DNA of 64,000 nt, taken from contig JAPSFS010000011.1 in the NCBI GenBank assembly GCA_035063785.1, positions 1-64,000 on the forward strand. The letters run 5' to 3'. Within the stretch, counting starts at the first letter, position 1; the number at the start of each line of letters is the position of its first letter. A program made the position numbers and the translations under genes. This document shows, one piece after another, positions 27,201-35,221 of the stretch. This stretch comes from Comamonas_C sp026954015. GTDB taxonomy: Bacteria > Pseudomonadota > Gammaproteobacteria > Burkholderiales > Burkholderiaceae_C. Below the pieces are notes generated by a model that was given only the letters and a program-made list of their open reading frames with translations, ran no database searches and was not told the DNA's origin.

Positions 27201-27822
27201 ACCACAGCCCGGCGTAGCGGCTCATCGCGAACGCATGCAGACCCAGGTCGAGGATTTCCTGCACGCTCGCCGGGAAGAACACCGGCGTGCCGCAGGCCTT
27301 GAAGACGTGGTCGCTCTGGTGCGCGGCCGTGCTGCTCTTGGCCACGTGGTCGTCCCCCGCCAGGGCGATCACGCCGCCGTGGCGCGCGGTGCCCGCCATG
27401 TTGGCGTGCTTGAACACGTCGCCGCTCCTGTCCACGCCCGGCCCCTTGCCGTACCAGATGCCGAAGACGCCGTCGTACTTGCGGCTTTGCGGATAGATGT
27501 CGAGCTGCTGCGTGCCCCAGACCGCGGTGGCCGCCAGCTCCTCGTTCACGCCCGGCTGGAAGACGATGTGCTCCTGCTGCAGATGCGCGCGCGCTGCCCA
27601 CAGCGCCTGGTCGTAGCCGCCCAGCGGGCTGCCGCGGTAGCCGCTGATGAAGCCCGCGGTGTTCAGGCCCGCGGCCGCGTCGCGCTGGCGCTGCAGCATC
27701 GGCAGGCGCACCAGCGCCTGCGTGCCGCTCATGAAGGCGCGGCCCTGCGCCAGCGTGTACTTGTCGTCCAGCGTCACCGTCTCCAGCGCGCGCCGGACGT
27801 CGTCGGGCAAGGGGGCGTTCAT
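24208..27822 (-). CDS. Indolepyruvate ferredoxin oxidoreductase, fused alpha-beta form
   Basis: This enzyme family decarboxylates aryl or other 2-oxo acids with thiamine pyrophosphate, CoA and ferredoxin. The 1204-residue product joins the alpha part and the gamma/beta part in one chain. The start at 27822 is preceded by AAGGAG. The N-terminal region has YRGSPLGGYDQ and FQPGVNEELAA. A TPP domain follows near residues 440-600 (CSGCPHNTSTRVPEG, GDGTYFHSG). Cysteine motifs CEGCGDCSVQSNC and DFSCVKGFCPSF suggest iron-sulfur clusters. The C-terminal catalytic gamma domain begins VAGVGGTGVITIG. It stands alone between yajC and murU. In proteobacteria these fused enzymes often act in aromatic or amino-acid breakdown; the substrate here is not evident. 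Confidence 0.92.
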   Translation of the reverse strand: MNAPLPDDVRRALETVTLDDKYTLAQGRAFMSGTQALVRLPMLQRQRDAAAGLNTAGFISGYRGSPLGGYDQALWAARAHLQQEHIVFQPGVNEELAATAVWGTQQLDIYPQSRKYDGVFGIWYGKGPGVDRSGDVFKHANMAGTARHGGVIALAGDDHVAKSSTAAHQSDHVFKACGTPVFFPASVQEILDLGLHAFAMSRYAGLWSGMKTIQEVVESSSSVQVDPQRVRIVLPEDFVMPEGGLHIRWPDAPLVQEARLMDHKWYAALAYIRANRLNHNVIEGPHDRFGLIASGKAYNDTRQALVDLGLDDATCHQLGIRVHKVGVVWPLEATLTRDFARGLQEILVVEEKRQMIEYQLKEELYNWRDDVRPRVLGKFDEEGGEWSSSNPGAHWLLRPKADLSPALIARAVAQRLKCLGVDADVVARMDRRLAEIEAREQALAAPQVDTGERLPWFCSGCPHNTSTRVPEGSRAVAGIGCHYMTVWMDRATSTFTQMGGEGVSWVGQAPFTTDTHIFANLGDGTYFHSGLLAIRQSVTAGVNITYKILYNDAVAMTGGQPVGERPEGHSVAQIAHSLRAEGVVKTVVVTDEPQKYRGHTHPASGARAGHPELLDDLPPGVEVLHRDELDRIQRELRDIRGCTALIYDQTCATEKRRRRKRGTMATPAKTVIINELVCEGCGDCSVQSNCLSVEPVETEFGRKRQINQNTCNKDFSCVKGFCPSFVTVEGGQRKKPRRERQGDLARMPELPEPPLPACDSAWRIVVAGVGGTGVITIGQLLGMAAHLEGKGVITQDAAGLAQKGGATWSHVQIAQRPEAIHTTRVDTAQADLVIACEGMVAANKTTLAVMQPGRTAVALNVHRTPAAAFVHNPDWQFPIGGCEAAIAGAVGKERLHLLDAERAATQLLGDSIYTNPLMLGYAWQRGWVPLTRVALRRAIELNGVQVQNNLAAFEWGRQCAHDLAAVQALFAARKAIEAARAPTLAELVERRAGFLTDYQNAAYAGEYRSFVERVRVAEAALGDGTPLAEAVARNLFKLMAYKDEYEVARLHTDAAFARQIADGFEGDYRLVHHLAPPLWSKKNAQGELIKRAYGPWVRHAFALLARMKGLRGTALDPFGRTAERRMERALIARYRASIEELLSSLGAGRRDLALQIARIPEDIRGYGHVKARHLHRATVRWDALMGQWRQACETQKQERFARVE

Positions 27823-27931
27823 GGCGGTGTCTCCTTGGTGTGTGTGCCTGCGCCCTGCGAGCCTACTCCAGCGCGGTGCACCCGGCCAGCCCGCCCGGCG
27901 TAGCGGCCCGCGGACTCGTTATCTTCAAAAC

Positions 27932-27980
27932 GATAGCTGCTCGCGCTTGATGGATAAGCGCCAGAGGCCAAAAATACGTG
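27932..27980 (+). repeat. Palindromic interspersed repeat, copy 3 (3' of murU)
   Basis: The element reads GATAGCTGCTCGCGCTTG, a short loop, AAGCGCCAGAGGCCAAAAA and then TAC. GCGCTT (27943-27948) pairs with AAGCGC (27956-27961). It ends four bases before the stop codon of minus-strand murU, and a GAATTC flank shared with the gene end supplies part of the stop region. Confidence 0.85.
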
Positions 27981-27983
27981 AAT

Positions 27984-28757
27984 TCAAGTGGGCGGCGACG
28001 CATTCAGCGCCGCCAACCGCCCGGGCGTACCCACGTCCACCCAGAGGCCGCGGTACAGCTGCGCGCTCACACGGCCTGCCGCGATGGCCCGGCGCAGCAG
28101 CGGCGCCAGCGGCGCGCGATCGCCCCGCGGGTTGCCGGCAGGGATGGCGCACCACGGCGGCGCGAACAGCTCTGCGCGCAGCAGCGCGATGGTGCTGTAG
28201 GTGTAGCGCGGTTGCGCGTCGCCCGCGGGCGGGTCGAGCGCCCGGCCATCCGCCGCAAGGCCGAAGTCACCCTGCGGGTGCTGCGGCGGGTTGGGCACGA
28301 GCCACAGGTGCGCCAGCGCGTCGCTTGCGGCAAAGCGCTGCACGGCCTGCGCGCCGAAGCTGAAACCGGGCGCGTACACGTCCCCCGCCGCCAGCCAGAA
28401 CATGGGGCCGAGCGCGGGCAGCGCGCGCGCGATGCCCCCGGCAGTCTCCAGCGCTGCGCCGAAATCGTCGCCTTCGTTGGAATACGTAATTGATAGCTGC
28501 TCGTGCTTGTCGGGCGGGCGCTGGAGCACAAAAACACTGCCAAAATGCTCGCGCAGGCGCTCGCCCAGCCACGCGGTGTTGATGCACGCCCGCGCCACGC
28601 CCGCGCGCGCCAGCGCCTCCAGGTGCCAGGCCAGCAACGGGCGCCCGTGCACCGGCAGCAGCGGCTTGGGGCAGGTGTCGGTCAGCGGGCGCATGCGCTC
28701 TCCGCGCCCCGCGGCGAGCAGCATGGCGGGCACTTGCGAGGGGGGGTCGGTCGCCAT
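27984..28757 (-). CDS. murU: N-acetylmuramate alpha-1-phosphate uridylyltransferase (MurU-like) with an in-frame repeat insertion
   Basis: MurU makes UDP-MurNAc in the peptidoglycan recycling route that bypasses de novo synthesis. The ATG at 28755-28757 gives 257 residues. The nucleotidyltransferase signature LLAAGRGERMRPLTD and KPLLPV are at the N-terminus; ETAGGIARALP and LAAGDVYAPGF follow, and the C-terminus has LWVDVGTPGRL. Residues about 74-90 (VFVLQRPPDKHEQLSI) are encoded by an interspersed repeat inserted in frame between HFG and TYSNEG, a site that is a short surface loop in relatives. The gene is longer than usual for the family, consistent with the insertion. The frame is intact, so the protein may still work. 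It is divergent from pepP (67-base gap). Confidence 0.88.
   Translation of the reverse strand: MATDPPSQVPAMLLAAGRGERMRPLTDTCPKPLLPVHGRPLLAWHLEALARAGVARACINTAWLGERLREHFGSVFVLQRPPDKHEQLSITYSNEGDDFGAALETAGGIARALPALGPMFWLAAGDVYAPGFSFGAQAVQRFAASDALAHLWLVPNPPQHPQGDFGLAADGRALDPPAGDAQPRYTYSTIALLRAELFAPPWCAIPAGNPRGDRAPLAPLLRRAIAAGRVSAQLYRGLWVDVGTPGRLAALNASPPT
28488..28536 (+). repeat. Palindromic interspersed repeat, copy 4, inside the murU coding region
   Basis: AATTGATAGCTGCTCGTGCTTG is split here by loop and arm bases and then followed by GAGCACAAAAACAC; hand alignment with copy 3 (46 positions) gives about 34 identities, with no gap. The palindrome arms are partly eroded (GTGCTTG against CGGGCGC). 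The copy lies wholly within murU and keeps its reading frame. Confidence 0.8.
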
Positions 28758-28824
28758 CGCGGGCAAGTGTAGGGCCGCCACGGCGGGCAACGTGGCACGG
28801 GGCGCCGCAGTACGATGCAGGGCC

Positions 28825-30207
28825 ATGACGTCTCTTTACGCGCAACGCCGCGCCCGCCTTGCGGCCCAGCTCGGGCCCGGCGGCATCGCGATCATCCCCA
28901 CCGCGCCCGTCGCCGCGCGCAACCGCGACAGCGACTTTCCGTACCGGCACGACAGCTACTTCTACTACCTGACCGGGTTCGCCGAACCGGGCGCGTGCCT
29001 GGTGCTCACGAGCGAGGGCGAGGCCACGCTGCTGTGCCAGCCCAAGGACCTGGAGCGCGAGATCTGGGACGGCTACCGGCTCGGGCCGCAGGCGGCCATC
29101 GAGGCGCTGGGCGTGGACGCCGCGTACCCGAGCACCGAGATCGACACCCGTCTGCCGCGCCTGCTGGAAAACCGCGCAACCGTGTGGTTCCCGTTCGCGA
29201 CGCACGCCGGGCTGGCCGCGCGCGTGGAGGCCTGGCTGGCGCCGGTGCGCGCGCGCTCACGCATGGGCGTGCTCTGCCCCGCGCGGCAGGACGACCTGTG
29301 CACGCTGCTCGACGAGATGCGCCTGGTCAAGGACGCGCACGAGCAAGACCTCATCCGCCGCGCCGGTGCGATCAGCGCACGCGGCCACATCCGCGCGATG
29401 CGCAGAAGCAGCCGCATGCTGCGCGCAGGCGAGGACGTGCGCGAATACCACCTCGACGCCGAGCTGCTGCACGCCTTTCGCGACGCGGGCTCGCAGTTTC
29501 CGGCCTACACCTCCATCGTCGCCGCGGGCGCCAATGCCTGCGTGCTGCACTACCGCGCGGGCGACACGCCGGTGCGCGCGGGCGAGCTGGTGCTGATCGA
29601 CGCCGCGTGCGAGCTGGACGGCTACGCGAGTGACATCACGCGCACCTTCCCCGCCGACGGGCGCTTTCGCGGGCCGCAGCGCGCGCTCTACGAGCTGGTG
29701 CTCGCAAGCCAGCAGGCGGCGATCGCGGCGACGCGCGCCGGCCAGCGCTTCGACGCCCCGCACGACGCCGCCGTGGCGGTGCTCGCGCAGGGCATGCTCG
29801 ACCTCGGGCTGCTCGACGCCGACAAGGTGGGCAGCGCGCAGGACGTGATCGCGCAGCGCGCCTACTTTCCGTTCTACATGCACCGCACCAGCCACTGGAT
29901 GGGCATGGACGTGCACGACTGCGGCAGCTACGTCGAGCCCTCCGAGCAAGACCAGACGAGCGAGCACCAGGACCCGCTCACCGGCCAGACGGTCACGCGC
30001 CGCCCCAGCCGCATCCTGCGCCCCGGCATGGTGCTCACGCTGGAGCCCGGGATCTACGTGCGCCCCGCCGAGGGCGTGCCCGAGCGCTTCCACCACATCG
30101 GCATCCGTATCGAAGATGACGCGATCGTCACCGCCGAGGGCTGCGAGCTCGTCACACGCGGCGTGCCCGTCGAACCTGACGCGATCGAGGCGCTGATGCG
30201 CGATTGA
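28825..30207 (+). CDS. pepP: Xaa-Pro aminopeptidase (aminopeptidase P II)
   Basis: This metallopeptidase removes the N-terminal residue next to proline from peptides. The ATG at 28825 gives 460 residues, the usual length; the open frame extends far upstream into the antisense of murU but that is not coding. The N-terminal domain has FPYRHDSYFYYLTGF. The pita-bread catalytic domain has VLIDAACELDGYASDITRTFP (metal aspartates in DAACELDGYASDITR), HRTSHWMGMDVHD, TLEPGIYV and GIRIEDD. It is divergent from murU. Confidence 0.95.
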   Translation: MTSLYAQRRARLAAQLGPGGIAIIPTAPVAARNRDSDFPYRHDSYFYYLTGFAEPGACLVLTSEGEATLLCQPKDLEREIWDGYRLGPQAAIEALGVDAAYPSTEIDTRLPRLLENRATVWFPFATHAGLAARVEAWLAPVRARSRMGVLCPARQDDLCTLLDEMRLVKDAHEQDLIRRAGAISARGHIRAMRRSSRMLRAGEDVREYHLDAELLHAFRDAGSQFPAYTSIVAAGANACVLHYRAGDTPVRAGELVLIDAACELDGYASDITRTFPADGRFRGPQRALYELVLASQQAAIAATRAGQRFDAPHDAAVAVLAQGMLDLGLLDADKVGSAQDVIAQRAYFPFYMHRTSHWMGMDVHDCGSYVEPSEQDQTSEHQDPLTGQTVTRRPSRILRPGMVLTLEPGIYVRPAEGVPERFHHIGIRIEDDAIVTAEGCELVTRGVPVEPDAIEALMRD

Positions 30208-30256
30208 AGCCTGGCGGACATACCAGCGCACCCGGCTTTCGGAACTATACTCAGGT

Positions 30257-30275
30257 AATGCGAATCTTTCGCATT
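30257..30275. promoter_or_regulatory. Fur box upstream of the cupredoxin-FTR1 genes
   Basis: AATGCGAATCTTTCGCATT is a perfect inverted repeat (eight-base arms, three-base centre) and differs from the classical betaproteobacterial Fur box AATGCGAATCATTCGCATT at one position. It lies 62 bases before the cupredoxin gene start, within the 129-base gap after pepP, so iron-dependent repression of the iron importer pair is likely. Confidence 0.85.
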
Positions 30276-30336
30276 ATCAACATTTGACTCTGTTTGCGAA
30301 TCCGCCGCCCTGGCCGTGCGGCAAGGAGTAGGCCCG

Positions 30337-30693
30337 ATGCGCCGTCGTTTCCTGGATGCCCTGCTGGTGCAGGGTCTTGCGGCAGCCCTGCTGGCGTGCG
30401 CGCTGCCCGCGGCCCGCGCGGCCGACGAGATGCCCGTGGCGCGCGTCGAATTCAACGACGGCGCGGTCAACACGCGGGTGATCGAGCTGCCGGCGAAAAC
30501 GCGCTTCCTGCTCGAAATGGTGAACAACGGCAAGACCCCGGCCGAGTTCGAGTCGCGCTCGCTCGGCGTGGAGATCGTGATCCCGCCGGGCGCCACACGC
30601 ACACGCAAGATCCCGCCCAAGATGGCCGGCACCTACCCGTTCTTCGACGATTTCCACATGGAAACGACGCAGGGCCACATCTTCATCAAGTAA
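30337..30693 (+). CDS. Periplasmic cupredoxin-domain protein of an iron uptake pair
   Basis: The 118-residue protein has a signal peptide (about 1-28, ending ARAAD) and a cupredoxin-like beta domain similar to the N-terminal part of EfeO. AGGAG nine bases before the ATG at 30337 decides the start over a GTG 21 bases earlier. Charged and glycine-rich stretches include PAEFESRSLGVEIVIPPGA and a C-terminal FFDDFHMETTQGHIFI with His and Met that could bind metal. It precedes an FTR1 permease by 12 bases and follows a Fur box. A likely role is to bind or oxidise iron for the permease. Confidence 0.82.
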   Translation: MRRRFLDALLVQGLAAALLACALPAARAADEMPVARVEFNDGAVNTRVIELPAKTRFLLEMVNNGKTPAEFESRSLGVEIVIPPGATRTRKIPPKMAGTYPFFDDFHMETTQGHIFIK

Positions 30694-30705
30694 GTCAGGC
30701 GCGTC

Positions 30706-31551
30706 ATGGGCCAGGTCATCTTCATCATGTGGCGCGAAAGCGTCGAGGCACTGCTCGTCGTCGGCATCCTGTACGCGTGGCTGTCGCGCACGCCCGAGGC
30801 GGCGGGCGGCAAGCGCTGGCTCTGGGGCGGCGTGGTGCTCGGCCTGCTGCTGGCGGCGCTGCTCGCGCTCGGCATCTACACCGCCGAAGAGATGCTGCTC
30901 GACTACCAGGACGTGTTCCAGACCGCGATGGTGCTCGTGGCAGCGCTGCTGATTGCGCAGATGGTGCTGTGGATGCGCGCGCACGGACGCACGCTCAGGA
31001 AGGACCTGGAGCAGGGCCTGTCCGAGCGCGCGCGCGGGCAGCACTGGTGGGGCGTGACGGTGCTCGCGGCGCTCGCGATCGCACGCGAAGGCAGCGAAGC
31101 GGTGGTGTTTCTCTACGGCACCATCGTCACCGCGCCGGCGGAAAAGCTGCCCATGCTGGGCCTGGCCGCGCTCGGTGGCCTGGTGCTTGCGTTCCTCACC
31201 TTCTGGGTACTGCAGCTCGGCGGCAAGGTGCTCAACTGGCGCGTGTTCTTTCGCATCACCGAAATCATGCTGCTGCTGCTGGCCGCGGCGCTGGTCGTGA
31301 CCGGGCTCGAAAAGATGCAGGCCATGGAGTGGCTGCCGACGCTGCACGACGGCATCTGGGACACCTCCTGGCTGCTCAGCGACATGGGCGGCGTGGGCGG
31401 CCTCGTGGCGGCGCTCACGGGCTACCGCGCGCAGCCCTCGCTGATGACGGTGTTCGGCTACGTGGCGTGGTGGGTCGTCATCCTCTGGCTGATGCGCCGC
31501 AGCGGCCGCGCGCGCGCGCCGGGCGGCCGGCCATGGTCGGCGGCGCACTGA
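30706..31551 (+). CDS. FTR1 family iron permease
   Basis: FTR1/EfeU permeases import iron across the inner membrane. The 281-residue product has seven hydrophobic segments and the two REXXE motifs that define the family, RESVE near residue 10 and REGSE near residue 128. It directly follows the cupredoxin gene, forming a two-gene operon under a Fur box. No peroxidase (EfeB) gene follows. The last 20 residues are basic and alanine-rich and may not be conserved. Confidence 0.92.
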   Translation: MGQVIFIMWRESVEALLVVGILYAWLSRTPEAAGGKRWLWGGVVLGLLLAALLALGIYTAEEMLLDYQDVFQTAMVLVAALLIAQMVLWMRAHGRTLRKDLEQGLSERARGQHWWGVTVLAALAIAREGSEAVVFLYGTIVTAPAEKLPMLGLAALGGLVLAFLTFWVLQLGGKVLNWRVFFRITEIMLLLLAAALVVTGLEKMQAMEWLPTLHDGIWDTSWLLSDMGGVGGLVAALTGYRAQPSLMTVFGYVAWWVVILWLMRRSGRARAPGGRPWSAAH

Positions 31552-31619
31552 AGCGCGCCGTCGCGCGCACCGGCGCGTGTGCACAATGACACCCTGTTGA
31601 CCAACCGCAGGGCCCACGC

Positions 31620-33056
31620 ATGCACATCCGCCGCGCCACCAAGATCGTCGCAACGCTCGGCCCCGCGTCGAGTGACCCGGCACTGCTCGAGAAGATGATC
31701 GCCACGGGCGTGAACGTCGTGCGGCTGAACTTCAGCCACGGCCACGCCGAAGACCACGTGCAGCGCGCCGAGGCGGTGCGCGCGGCGTCGCGGCGCGCCG
31801 GCCGCGAGGTGGCGATCATGGCCGACCTGCAGGGGCCGAAAATCCGCGTCGGCACCTTTGAGGGTGGGCGGGTGCTGCTACAGGCAGGAGAGCGCTTCAC
31901 GCTGGATGCGGAGCGCGACGCACCTGGCGACGTGCACGCGGTGGGGCTCGACTACAAGGAGCTGCCGCACGACGTGCATCCAGACGACGTGCTGCTGCTC
32001 AACGACGGCCTCATCGTGCTGCGCGTGCAGGCCATCGAGGGCAGCGCAGTGCACACCGAGGTCGTCGTCGGCGGTGAGCTCTCGGACCACAAGGGCATCA
32101 ACCGCCAGGGCGGCGGCCTCACCGCCCCGGCGCTCACCGCCAAGGACATGGAAGACATCAAGACCGCGATGAGCTTCCAGGCCGACTACGTGGCCGTGAG
32201 CTTCCCCAAGACCGCGACCGACATGGAGATGGCGCGCCAACTGTGCAACGTGGCGGGCACGCCCTGGCGCCACAAGCCCGGCGTGATCGCGAAGATCGAG
32301 CGCGCCGAGGCGGTGCCCCACCTCGAGGACATCCTGCGCGTGTCCGACGGCATCATGGTCGCGCGTGGCGATCTGGCGGTAGAGGTCGGCAATGCCGCCG
32401 TGCCTGCGCTGCAAAAGAAGATGATCCGCATGGCGCGCGAGATGGACCGCGTGGTGATCACCGCCACGCAGATGATGGAAAGCATGATCACCAACCCGGT
32501 GCCCACGCGCGCCGAGGTGAGCGACGTGGCCAATGCGGTGCTCGACGGCACCGACGCCGTGATGCTCAGCGCCGAAACCGCCGCCGGCAAATACCCGCTG
32601 GAGACCGTTGAGCAGGTGGCGCGCATCTGCGCCGCCGCCGAGGCCGCCGAGGAGGTGGAGCGCGACTCGGACTTCGGCGGCAAGACACTGGGCCGCGTCG
32701 ATCAGTCCATCGCCATGGGAGCGCTCTTCACCGCGCACCACCTGGGCGCCAAGGCCATCGTGGCGATGACCGACAGCGGCTCGACCGCGCTGTGGATGAG
32801 CCGCCGGCGCATCCACATCCCGATCTATGCGCTCACGCCCCGGATCGCGACGCAGCGCCGGATGGCGATCTACCGCAACGTGCGCCCGCTCCTGATGGAC
32901 ACCAGCGCCGACCGCGACACCGCGCTCGCGCAGGCGGAGACCCAGCTCAAGGAACGCAACATCGTGCGCGGCGGCGACCTGTACGCGATCACCTGCGGCG
33001 AGCCCATGGGCCAGCCCGGCGGCACCAACATGCTCAAGATCTGCCGCGTGCGGTAA
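31620..33056 (+). CDS. pyk: Pyruvate kinase
   Basis: This glycolytic enzyme converts phosphoenolpyruvate and ADP to pyruvate and ATP. The 478-residue product starts MHIRRATKIVATLGPASSD. It carries NVVRLNFSHG, the metal-binding MVARGDLAVEVG, TATQMMESMI and the C-terminal domain ending GGTNMLKICRV. It follows the FTR1 gene by 68 bases and precedes fba, both glycolytic. No regulator is evident. Confidence 0.97.
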   Translation: MHIRRATKIVATLGPASSDPALLEKMIATGVNVVRLNFSHGHAEDHVQRAEAVRAASRRAGREVAIMADLQGPKIRVGTFEGGRVLLQAGERFTLDAERDAPGDVHAVGLDYKELPHDVHPDDVLLLNDGLIVLRVQAIEGSAVHTEVVVGGELSDHKGINRQGGGLTAPALTAKDMEDIKTAMSFQADYVAVSFPKTATDMEMARQLCNVAGTPWRHKPGVIAKIERAEAVPHLEDILRVSDGIMVARGDLAVEVGNAAVPALQKKMIRMAREMDRVVITATQMMESMITNPVPTRAEVSDVANAVLDGTDAVMLSAETAAGKYPLETVEQVARICAAAEAAEEVERDSDFGGKTLGRVDQSIAMGALFTAHHLGAKAIVAMTDSGSTALWMSRRRIHIPIYALTPRIATQRRMAIYRNVRPLLMDTSADRDTALAQAETQLKERNIVRGGDLYAITCGEPMGQPGGTNMLKICRVR

Positions 33057-33370
33057 GCACGGCGCGGCCAGCGCGCAGCCACAGCAGCCCGGACGACACC
33101 CGCCGCACCAGCGCGACCACCCCGGCGGGCGTCCGTGACGCGGCATTCAGCGCCAGAAACATCGAACTGGGCATCACGCCTTCGCACCGCCCCGCAAGGC
33201 CCGCACGGTCTGCACGGCCCCTGTTCGTGCACGCCGCGGTCGGCGCCGAAGATGAACACCACCTGAGGCCGGGCCGGCCGGCGCATCGCGCGCTCGGGGC
33301 CGCCGCCGACTGCCCACTAGAATCGAAGCCCAAGTACGACCTGTTTTTTCAACTCTGAACGGACCCGCCC
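33057..33370. other. Intergenic stretch between pyk and fba (314 bases)
   Basis: No convincing gene is present. A minus-strand open frame (33034-33333) has a Val/Leu/Arg-rich end (RRVSSGLLWLRAGRAVL) that faintly recalls the C-terminus of LysE-type transporters, so a decayed remnant is possible, but there is no start signal and composition alone could explain it. An AGGC-rich stretch precedes fba; I see no strong promoter. Confidence 0.3.
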
Positions 33371-34435
33371 ATGCCACTCGTCTCGATGCGCGAACTGCTG
33401 GACCATGCCGCCGACCACGGCTACGGCATCCCCGCCTTCAACGTCAACAACCTGGAGCAGGTGCAGGCCGTGATGGCCGCGGCCGACGAGGTCGGCGCGC
33501 CCGTCATCCTGCAGGCCAGCGCCGGCGCGCGCAAATACGCCGGTGAGCCCTTCATCAAGCACCTGATCACCGCTGCCTGCGAGGCCTATCCGCACATTCC
33601 GATGGTGATGCACCAGGACCACGGCACCACGCCCAAGGTCTGCGAGGGCGCGATCGCGCTGGGCTTCGGCTCGGTGATGATGGACGGCTCGCTCAAGGAA
33701 GACGGCAAGACGCCCTCGACGTTCGACTACAACGTGCGCGTCACACAGGAGGTCGTGGCGATGGCGCACAAGGTGGGCGTGACGGTCGAGGGCGAACTCG
33801 GCTGCCTGGGCTCGCTGGAAACCGGCGAAGCCGGCGAGGAAGACGGCATCGGCGCAGCCGGCAAGCTCAGCCACAGCCAGCTGCTGACGGACCCCGAGGA
33901 AGCCGCGCAGTTCGTCAAGGCCACGCAGCTCGACGCGCTCGCGATCGCGATCGGCACCAGCCACGGCGCCTACAAGTTCACGCGCCCGCCCACCGGCGAC
34001 GTACTCTCGATCCAGCGCGTCAAGGAAATCCACGCGCGCCTGCCCAACACGCACCTCGTGATGCACGGATCATCGAGCGTGCCGCAGGAGCTGCTCGCCA
34101 TCATCAACCAGTACGGCGGCAAGATGAAGCAGACCTGGGGCGTGCCAGTCAAGGAAATCCAGGAAGCGATCAAGCACGGCGTGCGCAAGATCAACATCGA
34201 CACCGACATCCGCATGGCCATGACGGGCGCGGTGCGCAAGTTCCACGTCGAAAACCCCGACAAGTTCGACATGCGCGAATGGATGAAGCCCGCGCGCGAA
34301 GCCGCCAAGGCGGTCTGCAAGGCGCGCTACCTGGAGTTCGGCTGCGAGGGCCAGGGCAGCAAGATCAAGGCCCACACGCTCGCCGAAATGGCCACGCGCT
34401 ACGCGCAGGGCCAGCTCGCGCAGGTCGTGCACTGA
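33371..34435 (+). CDS. fba: Fructose-bisphosphate aldolase, class II
   Basis: This zinc enzyme cleaves fructose 1,6-bisphosphate to the triose phosphates, and also runs in reverse in gluconeogenesis or the Calvin cycle. The 354-residue product has the zinc-binding HQDHGTTP, the metal glutamate region VTVEGELGCLG, GTSHGAYKF and MHGSSSVP, and NIDTDIRMA for phosphate binding. It is of the subtype (CbbA/FbaA-like) common in Burkholderiales. It is convergent with the FmdE-like gene. Confidence 0.97.
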   Translation: MPLVSMRELLDHAADHGYGIPAFNVNNLEQVQAVMAAADEVGAPVILQASAGARKYAGEPFIKHLITAACEAYPHIPMVMHQDHGTTPKVCEGAIALGFGSVMMDGSLKEDGKTPSTFDYNVRVTQEVVAMAHKVGVTVEGELGCLGSLETGEAGEEDGIGAAGKLSHSQLLTDPEEAAQFVKATQLDALAIAIGTSHGAYKFTRPPTGDVLSIQRVKEIHARLPNTHLVMHGSSSVPQELLAIINQYGGKMKQTWGVPVKEIQEAIKHGVRKINIDTDIRMAMTGAVRKFHVENPDKFDMREWMKPAREAAKAVCKARYLEFGCEGQGSKIKAHTLAEMATRYAQGQLAQVVH

Positions 34436-34443
34436 GGAGCTGA

Positions 34444-34464
34444 GGCGGGCCTGCCCGGCCCGCC
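34444..34464. terminator. GC-rich hairpin between fba and the FmdE-like gene
   Basis: GGCGGGCC and GGCCCGCC form a perfect eight-base stem around TGCCC, just after the fba stop (34435) and before the stop of the convergent gene (34482). No T-run follows on either strand, so this is a candidate bidirectional transcription end without the classical tail. Confidence 0.4.
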
Positions 34465-34481
34465 GCTGACAGCCGCCGCGC

Positions 34482-35123
34482 TCAGGCGGGCGCCTGCCAG
34501 TCGCCCACCTGGATCATCGCGGGGTCGCTCGCGTGCTCGGTGAGCATCTTGCGCACCCGGTCCTGCCACAGCGCGCCAAAGCGCGCCAGATCCTCGTCGC
34601 TCGCGCGGCCGCTGACTGCCCTGGGCATGACTTCACGCATCTCGTCGGTCCACGGCACCACGGAGGCGTTGAGCTGCACCTGCACCGCGCGCCCGGTATC
34701 CATGCGCCGCAGGCCAAACGTGCCCTGCACCGGCTGATCGAAGTGCAGCAGATCCGCGCGCGAGAACTGCCCGCCGATGCCGTGAAAGCCCGTCTCGGCA
34801 GCCGCGCCCGTCAGGAGCTGCACGACGGTGGCAACCACCCCCGTGGCGCCGCTGTCGCGCGAGTCGCCCATGAACACCTCGACCTCTCCACGCACCGGCA
34901 GTTCGTCGCCGTACAGCGCCTTCAGGCCGCTGAGCGTCATCAGGTAGGTGCCCGCCACGGTCGGGCAGGAATGGCCCGCCAGCCGCACCGCATCGGCGTA
35001 GCGGTACGTCATCGTGCCGTGCGTCGCCGCGCCCAGGAACTGGGCCAGCTTGTCACGCACGGTCAGCGTCGGCGCGTCGGCAAAAAAATCGGGGAATTCC
35101 TGGTCACGAGGTTCGGCATACAC
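34482..35123 (-). CDS. FmdE-like protein
   Basis: The 213-residue soluble protein resembles the N-terminal domain of formylmethanofuran dehydrogenase subunit E (FmdE), with AGHSCPTVAGTYLMT corresponding to the family GHxCPG motif and GDSRDSGATG further on. Methanogenesis is not implied: proteins of this family occur widely and often without known function. It is the last gene after the ABC transporter and nnrS on the minus strand, 98 bases from nnrS. A link to nitrogen-oxide metabolism is guilt by association only. Confidence 0.7.
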   Translation of the reverse strand: MYAEPRDQEFPDFFADAPTLTVRDKLAQFLGAATHGTMTYRYADAVRLAGHSCPTVAGTYLMTLSGLKALYGDELPVRGEVEVFMGDSRDSGATGVVATVVQLLTGAAAETGFHGIGGQFSRADLLHFDQPVQGTFGLRRMDTGRAVQVQLNASVVPWTDEMREVMPRAVSGRASDEDLARFGALWQDRVRKMLTEHASDPAMIQVGDWQAPA

Positions 35124-35221
35124 GGCGCACTCCTGTCATTGCGGGCGCACCATCGGCGCCGCATGGGTCCGATTATTCAGAAAGCCGTTGTCCCTGACCC
35201 AATCAAGGTCGAGGGGGCAGG

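Noticed and set aside
24088..27903. Long plus-strand open frame (about 1270 codons) opposite the indolepyruvate oxidoreductase
   Set aside because: It is antisense to a recognisable enzyme and is His/Arg/Ala-rich with no family features, typical of a shadow frame in high-GC DNA.
33034..33333. Minus-strand open frame between pyk and fba, LysE-like
   Set aside because: No start signal and only a weak resemblance at one end; composition of GC-rich non-coding DNA explains it.
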